Below the pieces are notes generated by a model, which saw only the letters and a list, made by a program, of their open reading frames with translations, ran no database searches and was not told where the DNA came from. 64,000 nt of DNA from Victivallis lenta (GTDB lineage: Bacteria; Verrucomicrobiota; Lentisphaeria; Victivallales; Victivallaceae), in contig NZ_VUNS01000013.1 in NCBI RefSeq assembly GCF_009695545.1, positions 84,739-148,738 on the forward strand. Reading direction: 5' to 3'. The first letter of the stretch is position 1. The number at the start of each line of letters is the position of its first letter. Below are positions 27,294-35,752 of the stretch, in pieces. A program made the position numbers and the translations under genes.

Positions 27294-29348
27294 TCAGGCA
27301 AGCGCCGGCATGCCGCGCATCCAGCCTTCCGGGGCCGCAGCTTCGAGGGCGGATGCGCCGAAATCCAGATCCGGCGCCGCCGTCAGAACCGATTCCGGGA
27401 TGCCCGGCAGCGGCTCGTATGCAAGCGATGCGGGCGCCGCCGCGAGATCGGTCAGAATCTCGTAGTCGGTGTTCTTCTTCCCTTTCCCCTTGTCGCCCGA
27501 CTGGACCTGAAGATAGTAGGTTCCGCGGTCGAGTTCGAGGTCTGCGACCGCTTTCCCGGCCTGTATTTTCCTGACGACCTTCATTTTCCCGCCGATTTCC
27601 CGGTAGATGGTCAGCGTCGCCCCGCCCTTTTCGGCAGCCAGCGCGAAATCGTGGAATCCGCTCCGGTCCAGCGAAAAGCGATAATAATCGCTCGCGTCGC
27701 CGAAGCCGACCCAGCCCCGGGCGACGCCGCCGGACGGCAATTCGTCCGCGGAACTGAAATCATTATTGGTCACATCGCCCTTCGTGAAGGTGCTCCCGAT
27801 GATTTCGACATCGTAATCAGTGCCGCCCTTCTTCGTCCTGCCCGACGCTTCGACCGCGACATAGTAGGTCCCGGCATCGAGGAGAAGCTCCCTGATGACG
27901 CCGTCCCTGCCGGCTTTGCCGGAGGCGGTCTTGAGCTTCTTGAGCTTGCCGTTTTTCAGAGTGCAGAGCGTGAGCTTCGCATCGCCGTCGAGATCGTCGA
28001 GTTCGAAACGGTAGATCCCGGGCGTGTCGAGCGTGACCTCCCGGTAGTCGACGAGGTCGCCGTAACCGATCCAGCCGTTGTCGATCAGCGTCCGGTCCAC
28101 CCGGCCGCTGCCGCCGTCGACGGCGATTTCCGGCGCGTTCCGCCAGTCGTCGTCGGAGGTGTCGCCCTTCGTGAACGCGGTTCCCGAAACATCGACATCA
28201 TATTCGGTGCCGCCCTTCTTCGTCCTGCCCGATGCCTCGACCGACAGATAATAGGTGCCGCCCTCCAGGAGCTGATTTGCGATAACGCCGTCCCTGCCGG
28301 CTTTGCCGGAGGCGGTCTTGAGCTTTTTCAGCCTGCCGTTTTTCAGGGTGTAGAGCGTGAGCTTCGCATCGCCGTCGAGATCGTCGAGCGTGAAGCGATA
28401 GACCCCCGCATCGGTGATGTCGAGCTTGCGGCAGTCGATCAGGTCGTCGTAGCCGACCCAGTCGTTTTCGATGAGATCGGCGTCGATGCTGCCGGCGGCG
28501 TCCGGCGCGACGGTGATCGCCGGCGCATTCAGCCACGTGTCGTCGGCGTTGTTGCCGGAGCCGCTGTGGACGACGCCTTCGATCTCAACCTCGTATCCGG
28601 TGCCGGGAGCGCCGGAGGCGCCGGGCTCGACCGACAGCACATACTCCCCCGCGCCGATGTCGAGATTGCGCAGTACGCCGTCCTGCCTCCGGCCGCCGGT
28701 GACGGAGGCGACCTCGACGATTCCGCCCCCCGTCACCCGGTAAAGCGTGAGTTTCGCGCTGCCGCGCAGGTCGTCGAGCTTGATGGTGTAGGTGCCGTCC
28801 TTTTCAAAGGTGACGCGGCGGAAATCGATTTCGTCGCCGCCGCCGATAAAGCCGTCCTCGACGAGGTCCATATCGACCTTCTGCCGGGAACCCGGCACGA
28901 CCAGGCGCGGAGCCGTCGTCCAGTCGTCGTCTTCGCCGCCGGGGTTCTGCCCGCCGCCGCTCCGGGTGACGCCGACCGTGTAGCTTGCGCCCTGCTGATG
29001 CGAAATCCCTTCCGGGCGGACGGCGATGTAGTAGGTCCGCCCCGCATAAAGCCGGACCGGGTCGAGGATGATGTTCTCCCCCCGCTTGCCGTCCTCATCT
29101 TCGAGTTCCCGCAGTCTGCCGTTTTCCTCGGCGTAAACGGTCAGCTCCGCCGGGTTGGTCAGGTTGTAGAAGTGAAACGAATAAAGTCCGCTTTCGGCAA
29201 CCGTGATCTGCCGGAAATCGACATTGTCGCCGTTGCCGACATACTCGCCCGGCATCAGTTCCGTAACCGCCGTACTGCCGACATTGTCGAGCTTGAGCCT
29301 GTAATGATCCGGCAGATCCCGCCAGTTGCTGTCGTCGTAAGAAGCCAT
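27294..29348 (-). CDS. Five-repeat PPC-like (pre-peptidase C-terminal) protein
   Basis: 684 residues made of five repeats of about 129 residues, each like the bacterial pre-peptidase C-terminal beta-sandwich. Each has a D-x-D-x-(F/Y/C)R-type turn (for example GYDDLIDCRKLDI), a LDDLDGDAKLTLYTL strand and a closing GTYYLSVEASG. Repeats 3 and 4 are nearly identical. No signal peptide is present: the protein starts MASYDDSNWRDLP, and the start is chosen for GGGAGG at the right distance. A C-terminal tail ends WMRGMPALA. Large repeat proteins without Sec signal may be exported by type I secretion, but no secretion genes are nearby. No catalytic domain is visible; adhesion or scaffold roles are speculative. 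Confidence 0.75.
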   Translation of the reverse strand: MASYDDSNWRDLPDHYRLKLDNVGSTAVTELMPGEYVGNGDNVDFRQITVAESGLYSFHFYNLTNPAELTVYAEENGRLRELEDEDGKRGENIILDPVRLYAGRTYYIAVRPEGISHQQGASYTVGVTRSGGGQNPGGEDDDWTTAPRLVVPGSRQKVDMDLVEDGFIGGGDEIDFRRVTFEKDGTYTIKLDDLRGSAKLTLYRVTGGGIVEVASVTGGRRQDGVLRNLDIGAGEYVLSVEPGASGAPGTGYEVEIEGVVHSGSGNNADDTWLNAPAITVAPDAAGSIDADLIENDWVGYDDLIDCRKLDITDAGVYRFTLDDLDGDAKLTLYTLKNGRLKKLKTASGKAGRDGVIANQLLEGGTYYLSVEASGRTKKGGTEYDVDVSGTAFTKGDTSDDDWRNAPEIAVDGGSGRVDRTLIDNGWIGYGDLVDYREVTLDTPGIYRFELDDLDGDAKLTLCTLKNGKLKKLKTASGKAGRDGVIRELLLDAGTYYVAVEASGRTKKGGTDYDVEIIGSTFTKGDVTNNDFSSADELPSGGVARGWVGFGDASDYYRFSLDRSGFHDFALAAEKGGATLTIYREIGGKMKVVRKIQAGKAVADLELDRGTYYLQVQSGDKGKGKKNTDYEILTDLAAAPASLAYEPLPGIPESVLTAAPDLDFGASALEAAAPEGWMRGMPALA
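27820..28388 (-). repeat. Tandem 387-bp gene-internal duplication
   Basis: The 182-base block 27820-28001 recurs at 28207-28388 with only scattered substitutions, an offset of 387 bases or exactly 129 codons. This is recent duplication of one PPC-like module inside the gene. Confidence 0.8.
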
Positions 29349-29399
29349 GATTTCGCCTCCCGTATTTTTCATAATTCCGTGTTTGCTCGGGACAGGAGT

Positions 29400-29427
29400 A
29401 AAATAACACGATTTAAGAATTTGTCAA
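29400..29427 (-). promoter_or_regulatory. Promoter of the PPC-repeat gene
   Basis: Minus strand: TTGTCA-complement reads TTGACA (29422-29427), then a 16-base spacer and TATTTT (29400-29405), about 50 bases upstream of the start at 29348. Confidence 0.6.
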
Positions 29428-29525
29428 ATCATGCGGTCATTCCGTTCCCGAACCTGTATCCGGAACGAAGACGGGCCATGCTTTTTGAAAAGACAGAAAG
29501 CTGTATCCGCCGGAGAACTCTCCCG

Positions 29526-29557
29526 CCGCCCTGCCGGAACGGCGTCCGGCAGGGCGG
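29526..29557. terminator. Strong hairpin downstream of the decarboxylase gene
   Basis: CCGCCCTGCCGGA (29526-29538) and TCCGGCAGGGCGG (29545-29557) form a perfect 13-bp stem with a 6-base loop. It lies 65 bases beyond the decarboxylase stop. There is no clear T-run on either strand, so it may be a rho-assisted terminator or mRNA stabiliser rather than a classical intrinsic terminator. Confidence 0.45.
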
Positions 29558-29622
29558 AAGAAGGTTCGGGGGAAAATGAAACGCCGCCCTCGCATTTCAC
29601 ACTTCAGCAGGCGGATTCGGAG

Positions 29623-30792
29623 TCAGCCGGCGATTTCGTCGGCGAGGCGCTCGACCAGTTCTTCGTCGAAGTACTGCATGACGACGACGTGCGAGAACTC
29701 TCCGGAACAGGCCATGCAGCAGCGGTGCACGACCTCCTCGCGCGGACGGCGGAAATAGACCGTGTTCGACCACGGGTTCGCATGCGCTTCGACGCCGCGC
29801 GCGGCGAGGGCGGCAAGGAGCTTCGCCGTCATGGCGAGAACATGGTTCGCCTCGGCCCGGAACCCCGCCGGCCCGGTGGTCATGATCCGCCAGTAAAGTT
29901 TCAGCACGTCGAATCCGCTCCGCGAGCAGCTGATGGTCGGCATGACGATACCGCCGAGGTACGGCACGGTCAGCTTGGTCAGATGCTGCAGAATCTCTTT
30001 CCGGCAGAGGAACACGCCGGCCGGCTCATTCAGCGCGAAGAACTTGTGCCCGGAAACCGCGAGGGAGTCGAATCCCATCGCCGCCTGGTCGACGAGTTCG
30101 CGGGCAGCCGGGTCGTCAAGCCACGGCAGGTAACCGCCGAACAGCGCGACGTCGAGGTGGCGGTAGCAGGCCGGCGGCTTGACCTCCTTCAGCACGCGGT
30201 CGATGGCGCGCTGGTCGTCGATCGCGCCTTTGAAGGTGCCGCCGACAGCGATCGCGACGAGCGCCGGGCGTGTCGGGTCCAGCTGACGGCGGAAGTCTTC
30301 GATGTCCATCTGACCGGTCGGATGGACGCCGATGATGCGCGTTTCGATGCGCAGGATGTCCCCGAGCTTCTGCACGGAATAGTGCGCTTCGGCCGAAACG
30401 TAAAGAATCGGCGGCAGTTCGGATTTCGCCTCGAGCGTCTTGCGCCCGAAGTAGATCCCGTGCAGGTTGCCGTCCGTCCCGCCGTTGGTGACGACGCCCC
30501 AGTGGCCGCCGCGGAAACCGAAAGTTCCGGCGACGAAGTCGACGACTTCGCGCTCGAACTCATCGACGTGCAGCATATCCCACGCCTCTTTGTAGGGGCT
30601 GCCGACGCTGATCAGCGTCGTATTGCACAAACCGGTTTCAAGCAGCCACTCGTAAAATCCCGTGAGATTCGTCTCCTGGTCGAAGGGGTAGCCCATCTGG
30701 AGTTTCTGCCGTTCGACGAGCTTCCGGGCGGTTTCGGTCATGCGCCGGAGGACGGGTTCGTCCGGCCTTTTCTGAAGTTTCACGCTTTTCAT
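29623..30792 (-). CDS. hdc: PLP-dependent histidine decarboxylase-like enzyme
   Basis: 389 residues, close to Morganella-type histidine decarboxylase (378). It is a group II PLP decarboxylase: GVVTNGGTDGNLHGIYFGR, YVSAEAHYSVQK (ring-stacking histidine), GGTFKGAIDD, HLDVALFGGYLP (pyridine-N aspartate) and LAVSGHKFF, with the Schiff-base lysine at K250. Local order and spacing follow Hdc rather than glutamate or aromatic decarboxylases. The predicted reaction is histidine to histamine and CO2. It appears to be a single-gene unit with its own promoter; no histidine/histamine antiporter is adjacent. Acid resistance or amine signalling are possible roles; serine or another amino acid as substrate cannot be excluded. 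Confidence 0.75.
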   Translation of the reverse strand: MKSVKLQKRPDEPVLRRMTETARKLVERQKLQMGYPFDQETNLTGFYEWLLETGLCNTTLISVGSPYKEAWDMLHVDEFEREVVDFVAGTFGFRGGHWGVVTNGGTDGNLHGIYFGRKTLEAKSELPPILYVSAEAHYSVQKLGDILRIETRIIGVHPTGQMDIEDFRRQLDPTRPALVAIAVGGTFKGAIDDQRAIDRVLKEVKPPACYRHLDVALFGGYLPWLDDPAARELVDQAAMGFDSLAVSGHKFFALNEPAGVFLCRKEILQHLTKLTVPYLGGIVMPTISCSRSGFDVLKLYWRIMTTGPAGFRAEANHVLAMTAKLLAALAARGVEAHANPWSNTVYFRRPREEVVHRCCMACSGEFSHVVVMQYFDEELVERLADEIAG

Positions 30793-30832
30793 GGTATCTC
30801 ATCTCTCTTGAATGCTTGTGGTGAAAGAGCTT

Positions 30833-30860
30833 ACTATACCATGCCGTCCGGAAAAGTCAA
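30833..30860 (-). promoter_or_regulatory. Promoter of the decarboxylase gene
   Basis: Minus strand: TTGACT (30855-30860), 16-base spacer, TATAGT (30833-30838), about 40 bases before the start. The -35 overlaps the last bases of the upstream gene. Confidence 0.65.
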
Positions 30861-31543
30861 GCTTCTCCGCTCTCTCCGAGCGCCTGTGCCAGCGGGCAGT
30901 TCCGCAGGTCCGCTTCTTCGCCGGAACGGTAGCGCTCAAGCAGCCGGCGGGAACGCTCGGCCAGCTGCCTCCGGACTTCGCGCCGTTCGCCTTTGACCCG
31001 GGCGATCCGCATATGGTCGTAGGCGGTGGTCCGGTGCCGCATCCAGGCGATGACGGCCGCTTCGGCCCGGCGTTCAAGCGGAATCCGCTGCGTCCGCGCC
31101 ACGGTTCCGCTGCCGACCGGAACGGCGTGTTCCGTCACGGCGGCGGCGAGCTTCGCCTCGAGGCCGGACCAGCGTTCGGCGAAATGCAGATAGGCGGCCA
31201 CCGCATTCCTGAATTCGACCGTATATGCGGCCTGTTTTGCTTCGCGGCGGCGTTTGTCCGCCTCAAGCCTGCGCTGCCGGGCCGGGTCCCGGCGTTCGAG
31301 TTCGAGTTCGGCGCGGACCGCCGCAGCCCGTCTGGCGGAGGTCCAGAGCCCGACGGCCTCGATGCGGTTGCGCCGCCGGTGAACCATGACCCAGCATTCA
31401 CCGGCCATTTTCAGGCGGCGGGTCAGCCCCGCGTCCCCGCTCGGAACGAATTCCCAGCCTTCGGGGGGAGTTACGCTTTCCCCGTCGTGCAGAAGACCGT
31501 TCCCCCGAGGATTCCGCCAGACGGTGTATTCTTCTTTTTTCAT
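30857..31543 (-). CDS. DUF2293-like protein
   Basis: 228 residues, highly charged and arginine-rich. The C-terminal region (about 150-205) reads AVIAWMRHRTTAYDHMRIA then a run of basic and acidic residues ending LLERYR. This resembles DUF2293, whose hallmark is a (V/I)RHxxTxYDxLL core; function unknown. The middle (about 60-110) is a predicted charged helix with DPARQRRLEADKRRREAKQ. The start at 31543 gives a hydrophilic N-terminus (MKKEEYTVWRNPRG) with GGAGAG just upstream; 24 further upstream codons are unlikely. No membrane segment. It is followed by the decarboxylase gene but that has its own promoter. Confidence 0.55.
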   Translation of the reverse strand: MKKEEYTVWRNPRGNGLLHDGESVTPPEGWEFVPSGDAGLTRRLKMAGECWVMVHRRRNRIEAVGLWTSARRAAAVRAELELERRDPARQRRLEADKRRREAKQAAYTVEFRNAVAAYLHFAERWSGLEAKLAAAVTEHAVPVGSGTVARTQRIPLERRAEAAVIAWMRHRTTAYDHMRIARVKGERREVRRQLAERSRRLLERYRSGEEADLRNCPLAQALGESGEA

Positions 31544-31635
31544 GATCTCTCCGTGACTCCGCCGGACTTCTCCCGGCGGGGCCGGTAATATACATGCTCC
31601 GGGTGCTCTCCGCAACCGGAACTGCGCGGCCGCAT

Positions 31636-31663
31636 AAAAAAACGCGCCCCGGAACGGGACGCG
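31636..31663 (-). terminator. Rho-independent terminator of the dsbD operon
   Basis: Read on the minus strand, CGCGTCCCG (31663-31655), loop TTC, CGGGGCGCG (31651-31643) form a 9-bp stem with one G-T pair, followed by seven Ts (31642-31636). It lies 29 bases after the dsbD stop. Confidence 0.8.
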
Positions 31664-31691
31664 GCTTTTGAACTTCGGCGGCGCAGGGAAC

Positions 31692-33224
31692 TTACCGCTT
31701 CTCCGACAGGATGACGAAGGCGGGCAGCCCCGGGATGTCGTAACGGTCGAGGATCGCTCTGACCTCGGGTGCTCCGGGCTTCTCCGCCTGGAACTTCACG
31801 ACTTCGTACTTCTGCATGAGCGTTTTGATTTCGGGCTCCGGGAACACGTCCCGCTCCATCTCTTTGCAGTTCTTGCACCAGGTCGCCCAGAAATCGATCA
31901 GCACCGGCTTGCCGGAGAGCTGCGCGGCTTCGAGCCGGCGGTCGAGGTTCACGAGCTCCTCCTGCGGGGAGAATTTGCCGGGCAGCAGCGTGAAACCGGT
32001 CCACGCATACCAGGCGGCCGCGAGCACGATGATTCCTCCGAAAGCATACTTGACGACGACCATGAACCGGCCCGGCTTCGGCAGTACGCCGAACCCGGCT
32101 CCGGCCAGCGGCCACGGCAGCGCCATGCCGATTCCGAGCAGGAACGGCAGCCCGAGGGCGAAATAGTTCCCGCCGTTGTAGAGCTCGGCCGAGAAGAGCA
32201 GCACACCGATCACCACCGGCGCGACGCAGGCGCCGGCCAGCAGTGCCGCCAGCGCTCCCATCACGAAGGCGATGACGGTTTTGCCGCCCCGGAGCTTCTT
32301 CGGGCTGATCCGCACCCTGCCGGAAAAATCGAGGTTGAACGCGCCGAACATGGCGGCGGCCAGCACGGCGAAAACGGCCGCGATCACAAAATTGAAGAGA
32401 CTCGACGAGTTCAGCTCTCCGAACCGCGCGCCGGTCAGGATCACGACGACGCCGAGGATGCCGTAGGCCGCCGCCATGCCGATGCCGTAGGCGAGGCCGC
32501 GCCGGAATCCGGCCGTCCGCCCGGCTCCGTCCGCCCCGATGATCGCAAGGTTCACCGGAATCATCGGCAGCACGCACGGCGTCAGGTTGAGCCCGAGCCC
32601 GCCGACCAGCGTCAGCAGAATGACGAGCCAGATGCCGACGCCGTCGAACATGCCGCTCTTTTCCGTTTGAATTTCGCCGCCGGTCGGAGCCAGGAACTCC
32701 CGGAATTCCGCGACGCTCTGAAGTCCGACCGCCTTCCGCTCCAAAACAAAACGGTCAAGCCGAGAAGCAGATGTGTTTTTCGGCATTTCCGAATTTATGA
32801 CGGTGTTTTCCCCGGGTGCGATGAAAAACCGTTTCGGCCTGAAGCACAACGCCGATTTTCCACCGATTGATTTACGGCAGCCCTGATAATCGATCGTTCC
32901 CGTGAAGGGAGGTGCCCCCCGGAAAGTCCAAACCCATTTTCCCTCCGGATAGATATTCACTTTACCCATGAATTCATCATCGGTTTTCACTGGAACAGGA
33001 ACCGCCTCCGGAGTTGCCGTACTGCCGTCTTTTCCGCTGACTTTAATCTCAAACGAGCTGTTTGCGTAAAAATAATGACCGGGAGCAACCTCGGCGGTCA
33101 GCATCAGAAGATCTCCTTCGGTACGCGCTGACCACTCAAATGGTTGAGAGGCTTCCGCTCCGGCCCGAAATAAGGCAAAACAGAGCAGAAACAGGACCAG
33201 ACTTGTTTTCAACAGCAGTTTCAT
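31692..33224 (-). CDS. dsbD: Thiol:disulfide interchange protein DsbD
   Basis: 510 residues with all three DsbD domains. After a signal peptide (LLLKTSLVLFLLCFALF) the periplasmic alpha domain has its cysteine pair in IDYQGCRKS and ALCFRP. The eight-helix membrane domain carries its two redox cysteines in LNLTPCVLPMIPVN and AGACVAPVVIGVL. The C-terminal thioredoxin-like domain has FWATWCKNCKEME. It carries electrons from cytoplasmic thioredoxin to periplasmic reductases. The C-terminal domain is slightly short, ending AFVILSEKR. It starts 4 bases after the stop of a secreted thioredoxin-fold protein, its probable partner; the two end at the terminator at 31636. Confidence 0.92.
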   Translation of the reverse strand: MKLLLKTSLVLFLLCFALFRAGAEASQPFEWSARTEGDLLMLTAEVAPGHYFYANSSFEIKVSGKDGSTATPEAVPVPVKTDDEFMGKVNIYPEGKWVWTFRGAPPFTGTIDYQGCRKSIGGKSALCFRPKRFFIAPGENTVINSEMPKNTSASRLDRFVLERKAVGLQSVAEFREFLAPTGGEIQTEKSGMFDGVGIWLVILLTLVGGLGLNLTPCVLPMIPVNLAIIGADGAGRTAGFRRGLAYGIGMAAAYGILGVVVILTGARFGELNSSSLFNFVIAAVFAVLAAAMFGAFNLDFSGRVRISPKKLRGGKTVIAFVMGALAALLAGACVAPVVIGVLLFSAELYNGGNYFALGLPFLLGIGMALPWPLAGAGFGVLPKPGRFMVVVKYAFGGIIVLAAAWYAWTGFTLLPGKFSPQEELVNLDRRLEAAQLSGKPVLIDFWATWCKNCKEMERDVFPEPEIKTLMQKYEVVKFQAEKPGAPEVRAILDRYDIPGLPAFVILSEKR

Positions 33225-33228
33225 TGTC

Positions 33229-34071
33229 TCATTTCCGGTCAAGGATTTTTTTCAGCTGTGAAATATATTCGTTTGTCTCCAGAACATCCTTGACTTCTCC
33301 AAGCACCTTGCCTTCGGGATTTAAAACGTAGGTCATCGGCAGAGTCTTGAATTTATACTGGTTCAACAATTCGATGTTCTGTCTGACGATTGAACGCGGA
33401 ATCCGGATGCCGCGCGGAAAATCGATATAAAGCAGGATAGCTTTCCCGGCGGCGAATTCTTCAAATTCCTTCCCCGCCAACGTATCTTTCTGGAATTTAT
33501 TGAGTCCCGTATTCCAATCGGAACCATTAAACACCATGATGATCGGAAGTTTTTTCTCCTCGGCAAGTTTCAGAGCCTGCTGATAATTCACCTGCCAGCC
33601 GGCCAGCGGTTTGTAATCTTTTTCTGCCATTGGATGCAGTGCGGCATTCAGCATGTCCACAAAATCGGCCCGGGGAGAGTACCCGAGTGTATCGAGCACT
33701 TCTCCATCCGCAGTGAGCAGCAGCACAGTCGGAAAACCTTCGATTCCGTATTTTGCTTCGAGCAACTGATTCTGCCTTTCCAGCCAGTCGGGAAGTTGCA
33801 GGTCTCTCGGACGATCAATATAGAGCAGGACAACCCGGTTTTTGACATACTCTCTGAACTTCTGGGATTGCAGCACTTTGGCAGTAAATTCCTTACAGAC
33901 CGGACACCAGTCCGATCCGGTGAAAAAGACGAAAATTGGCAGATTTTTCTCTTTTGCCGTTTCTGCGGCTTTTGTGTAACTTGTGAACCAGCTTCCGTCA
34001 GGCGGATTCGCTTTGAGCGACGGCAACAGGATGAACAAAGCGAACAAAAACAGCAATACAACTTTTTTCAT
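33229..34071 (-). CDS. Exported protein with two thioredoxin folds, second one cysteine-less
   Basis: 280 residues. A signal peptide (VVLLFLFALFILLPSLKA) is followed by a thioredoxin-like domain with GSDWCPVCKEF (C56-x-x-C59) and a cis-proline FPTVLLL. A second homologous domain (about 160-278) keeps GSDW but has NTGL at positions 187-190 where the active-site cysteines should be, and TLPMTYVL at the cis-proline position. The start has AAGGAGGAG close upstream. The first domain is probably reduced by the adjacent DsbD; the second may only bind partners. The gene is visibly more AT-rich than the surroundings. Confidence 0.82.
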   Translation of the reverse strand: MKKVVLLFLFALFILLPSLKANPPDGSWFTSYTKAAETAKEKNLPIFVFFTGSDWCPVCKEFTAKVLQSQKFREYVKNRVVLLYIDRPRDLQLPDWLERQNQLLEAKYGIEGFPTVLLLTADGEVLDTLGYSPRADFVDMLNAALHPMAEKDYKPLAGWQVNYQQALKLAEEKKLPIIMVFNGSDWNTGLNKFQKDTLAGKEFEEFAAGKAILLYIDFPRGIRIPRSIVRQNIELLNQYKFKTLPMTYVLNPEGKVLGEVKDVLETNEYISQLKKILDRK

Positions 34072-34140
34072 GATGATCTCCTCCTTAATTATCATAAAAA
34101 CAAACAGTCCGGGTCCTCCACAACCCCGTTTATAGAAATT

Positions 34141-34168
34141 AACATACCGTTTTTTTGCGGATTTTCAA
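34141..34168 (-). promoter_or_regulatory. Promoter of the thioredoxin/dsbD operon
   Basis: Minus strand: TTGAAA (34163-34168), 16-base spacer, TATGTT (34141-34146), 70 bases before the start. Confidence 0.45.
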
Positions 34169-34178
34169 CTCAGTACGA

Positions 34179-34207
34179 TTGTTTCATGAAGAAAAATACT
34201 GTATATT
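34179..34207 (+). promoter_or_regulatory. Promoter of pepD
   Basis: TTGTTT (34179-34184), 17-base spacer, TATATT (34202-34207), 42 bases before the GTG start; divergent from the dsbD promoter. Confidence 0.45.
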
Positions 34208-34249
34208 TCATAAAAAGCAAAAACATCATTTTTTGTGGAGGAGGCATCT

Positions 34250-35692
34250 GTGAACACAAATTCGATCTGTACGCTGGAACCTCGGGCGGTCTGGGAAATT
34301 TTTGCGGAAATCTGTGCGATTCCCCATCCCTCCGGCCATGAAAAGGCGCTGGCCGATGCGATCGCCGCGATGGCGGAGCAGCACGGCCTGAAGGCCAGGC
34401 GCGACGCCTACGGCAATCTGCGCATCGACCGCGCCGCCTCGCCGGGATTCGAGACCCGTTCGACCGTGATCCTGCAGGGTCATCTCGATATGGTGCCGCA
34501 GGCGGAAGCCGGTTCCTTGTTCGATTTCGAAAAAGATCCGATCCCGGCGGTCGCCGACGGCGGCTTCGTCCGTTCCGCCGCCGGAACCACGCTCGGGGGC
34601 GACAACGGCATCGGCGTGGCCGCAGCGCTCGCGCTGCTGTTCGACGAATCGTTCCATTCCGGGCCGCTGGCGGCGGTTTTTACGCTCTCCGAGGAGATCG
34701 GGCTGAACGGCGCGACGGCGCTGGACCCGGCGTTTCTCGCTGGGAAATATCTGCTGAACCTCGATTCCGAGGACGAAGGGGAGCTTTTCATCGGCTGCGC
34801 CGGAGGCGCGCGCCTCGAAGCCTCCTTCGCGCCGGAGTACGAGACGCCGTCTCCGTCCTTCGCCGGCGCATTGCTCGAGGTGAAGGGGCTGGCGGGCGGC
34901 CACTCCGGCTGCAATATCGCGGACCGGCGCGGCAACGCCGTGCAGTTTCTCGGCGCGGCGCTGCTCGGCGCCCGTGCGCTGCGCGCAGCCTCGGCCGAGG
35001 GCGGTTCGCTCGACAACGCGATTCCGCGCGAGGCGAAGGCGACGGTCGCGCTGAATCCGGAACGGCGGAAGGAGACGCTGGAGATTCTCGCCTCGCTCGA
35101 ACGTCAGTTGCGGGAGAAATTCAGCCTGCCCGCCGGTTTTGCGATCACGCTTACGGAGGCGCCGCTGCCGGAACGGGTCTGGACGGAGCAGACGCATGAA
35201 AGGGCCGTTTTCGCGCTGGCCGGCTGTCCGGACGGTGTGCTGGAAATGGACGAAAACTTCGGTATTCCGCGCACGAGCACGAACCTTGCCGCGGTATTCG
35301 AGCGCGGCGGCCGCCTCGTATTCCGCACCAGCCAGCGGAGTTTGTCCGATGGCGAGCGGCGGGCCGCGACGGAGCGCGTCGCCGCCCATTTCGAAAAGGC
35401 CGGGGCGGTTTCGGAGGTGACCAATGAATATCCGGGCTGGCTCCCCGCGCCGGAGTCGAGGCTGCTCGAAACCGCGACGATGCTCTACCGCGAGCTTTTC
35501 GGCCGTGCGGTGCTTGTGAAGGTCATTCCCGCCGGACTCGAGTGCGGCATTTTCGCGGGGAAACGGCCCGGGCTCGACATGATCTCGTTCGGGCCTACCA
35601 TCCTCGATCCGCACAGCCCGTCCGAACGGGCCGACATTGCGAGCGTCGAACGCTTCTACTCCTACCTCGGAGCGCTGGTATCGGCTTTATAA
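34250..35692 (+). CDS. pepD: Aminoacyl-histidine dipeptidase (M20 family)
   Basis: 480 residues, equal to the usual PepD length (about 485). M20 di-zinc motifs: VILQGHLDMVPQ, GTTLGGDNGIGVAAALAL, FTLSEEIGLNGA (catalytic glutamate pair), LNLDSEDEGELFIGCAGG, GGHSGCNI and a terminal DMISFGPTILDPHSPSE. A GTG at 34250 is preferred to the GTG at 34235 because GGAGGAGG ends 5 bases before it. The enzyme hydrolyses Xaa-His dipeptides such as carnosine in the cytoplasm and would recycle peptides taken up from outside. The neighbour downstream is unrelated, starting 60 bases after the stop. Confidence 0.92.
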   Translation: MNTNSICTLEPRAVWEIFAEICAIPHPSGHEKALADAIAAMAEQHGLKARRDAYGNLRIDRAASPGFETRSTVILQGHLDMVPQAEAGSLFDFEKDPIPAVADGGFVRSAAGTTLGGDNGIGVAAALALLFDESFHSGPLAAVFTLSEEIGLNGATALDPAFLAGKYLLNLDSEDEGELFIGCAGGARLEASFAPEYETPSPSFAGALLEVKGLAGGHSGCNIADRRGNAVQFLGAALLGARALRAASAEGGSLDNAIPREAKATVALNPERRKETLEILASLERQLREKFSLPAGFAITLTEAPLPERVWTEQTHERAVFALAGCPDGVLEMDENFGIPRTSTNLAAVFERGGRLVFRTSQRSLSDGERRAATERVAAHFEKAGAVSEVTNEYPGWLPAPESRLLETATMLYRELFGRAVLVKVIPAGLECGIFAGKRPGLDMISFGPTILDPHSPSERADIASVERFYSYLGALVSAL

Positions 35693-35752
35693 GAGTGTTT
35701 TTTTCGCTCCCGGTTTGCATTCCGGCGGCTCCGCCGCTATTTTAAAACCGCT

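Noticed and set aside
27820..28388. Repeats that might be a CRISPR array
   Set aside because: The repeated blocks are 182 bases, in frame with the coding sequence, and occur only twice; there are no regular short spacers.
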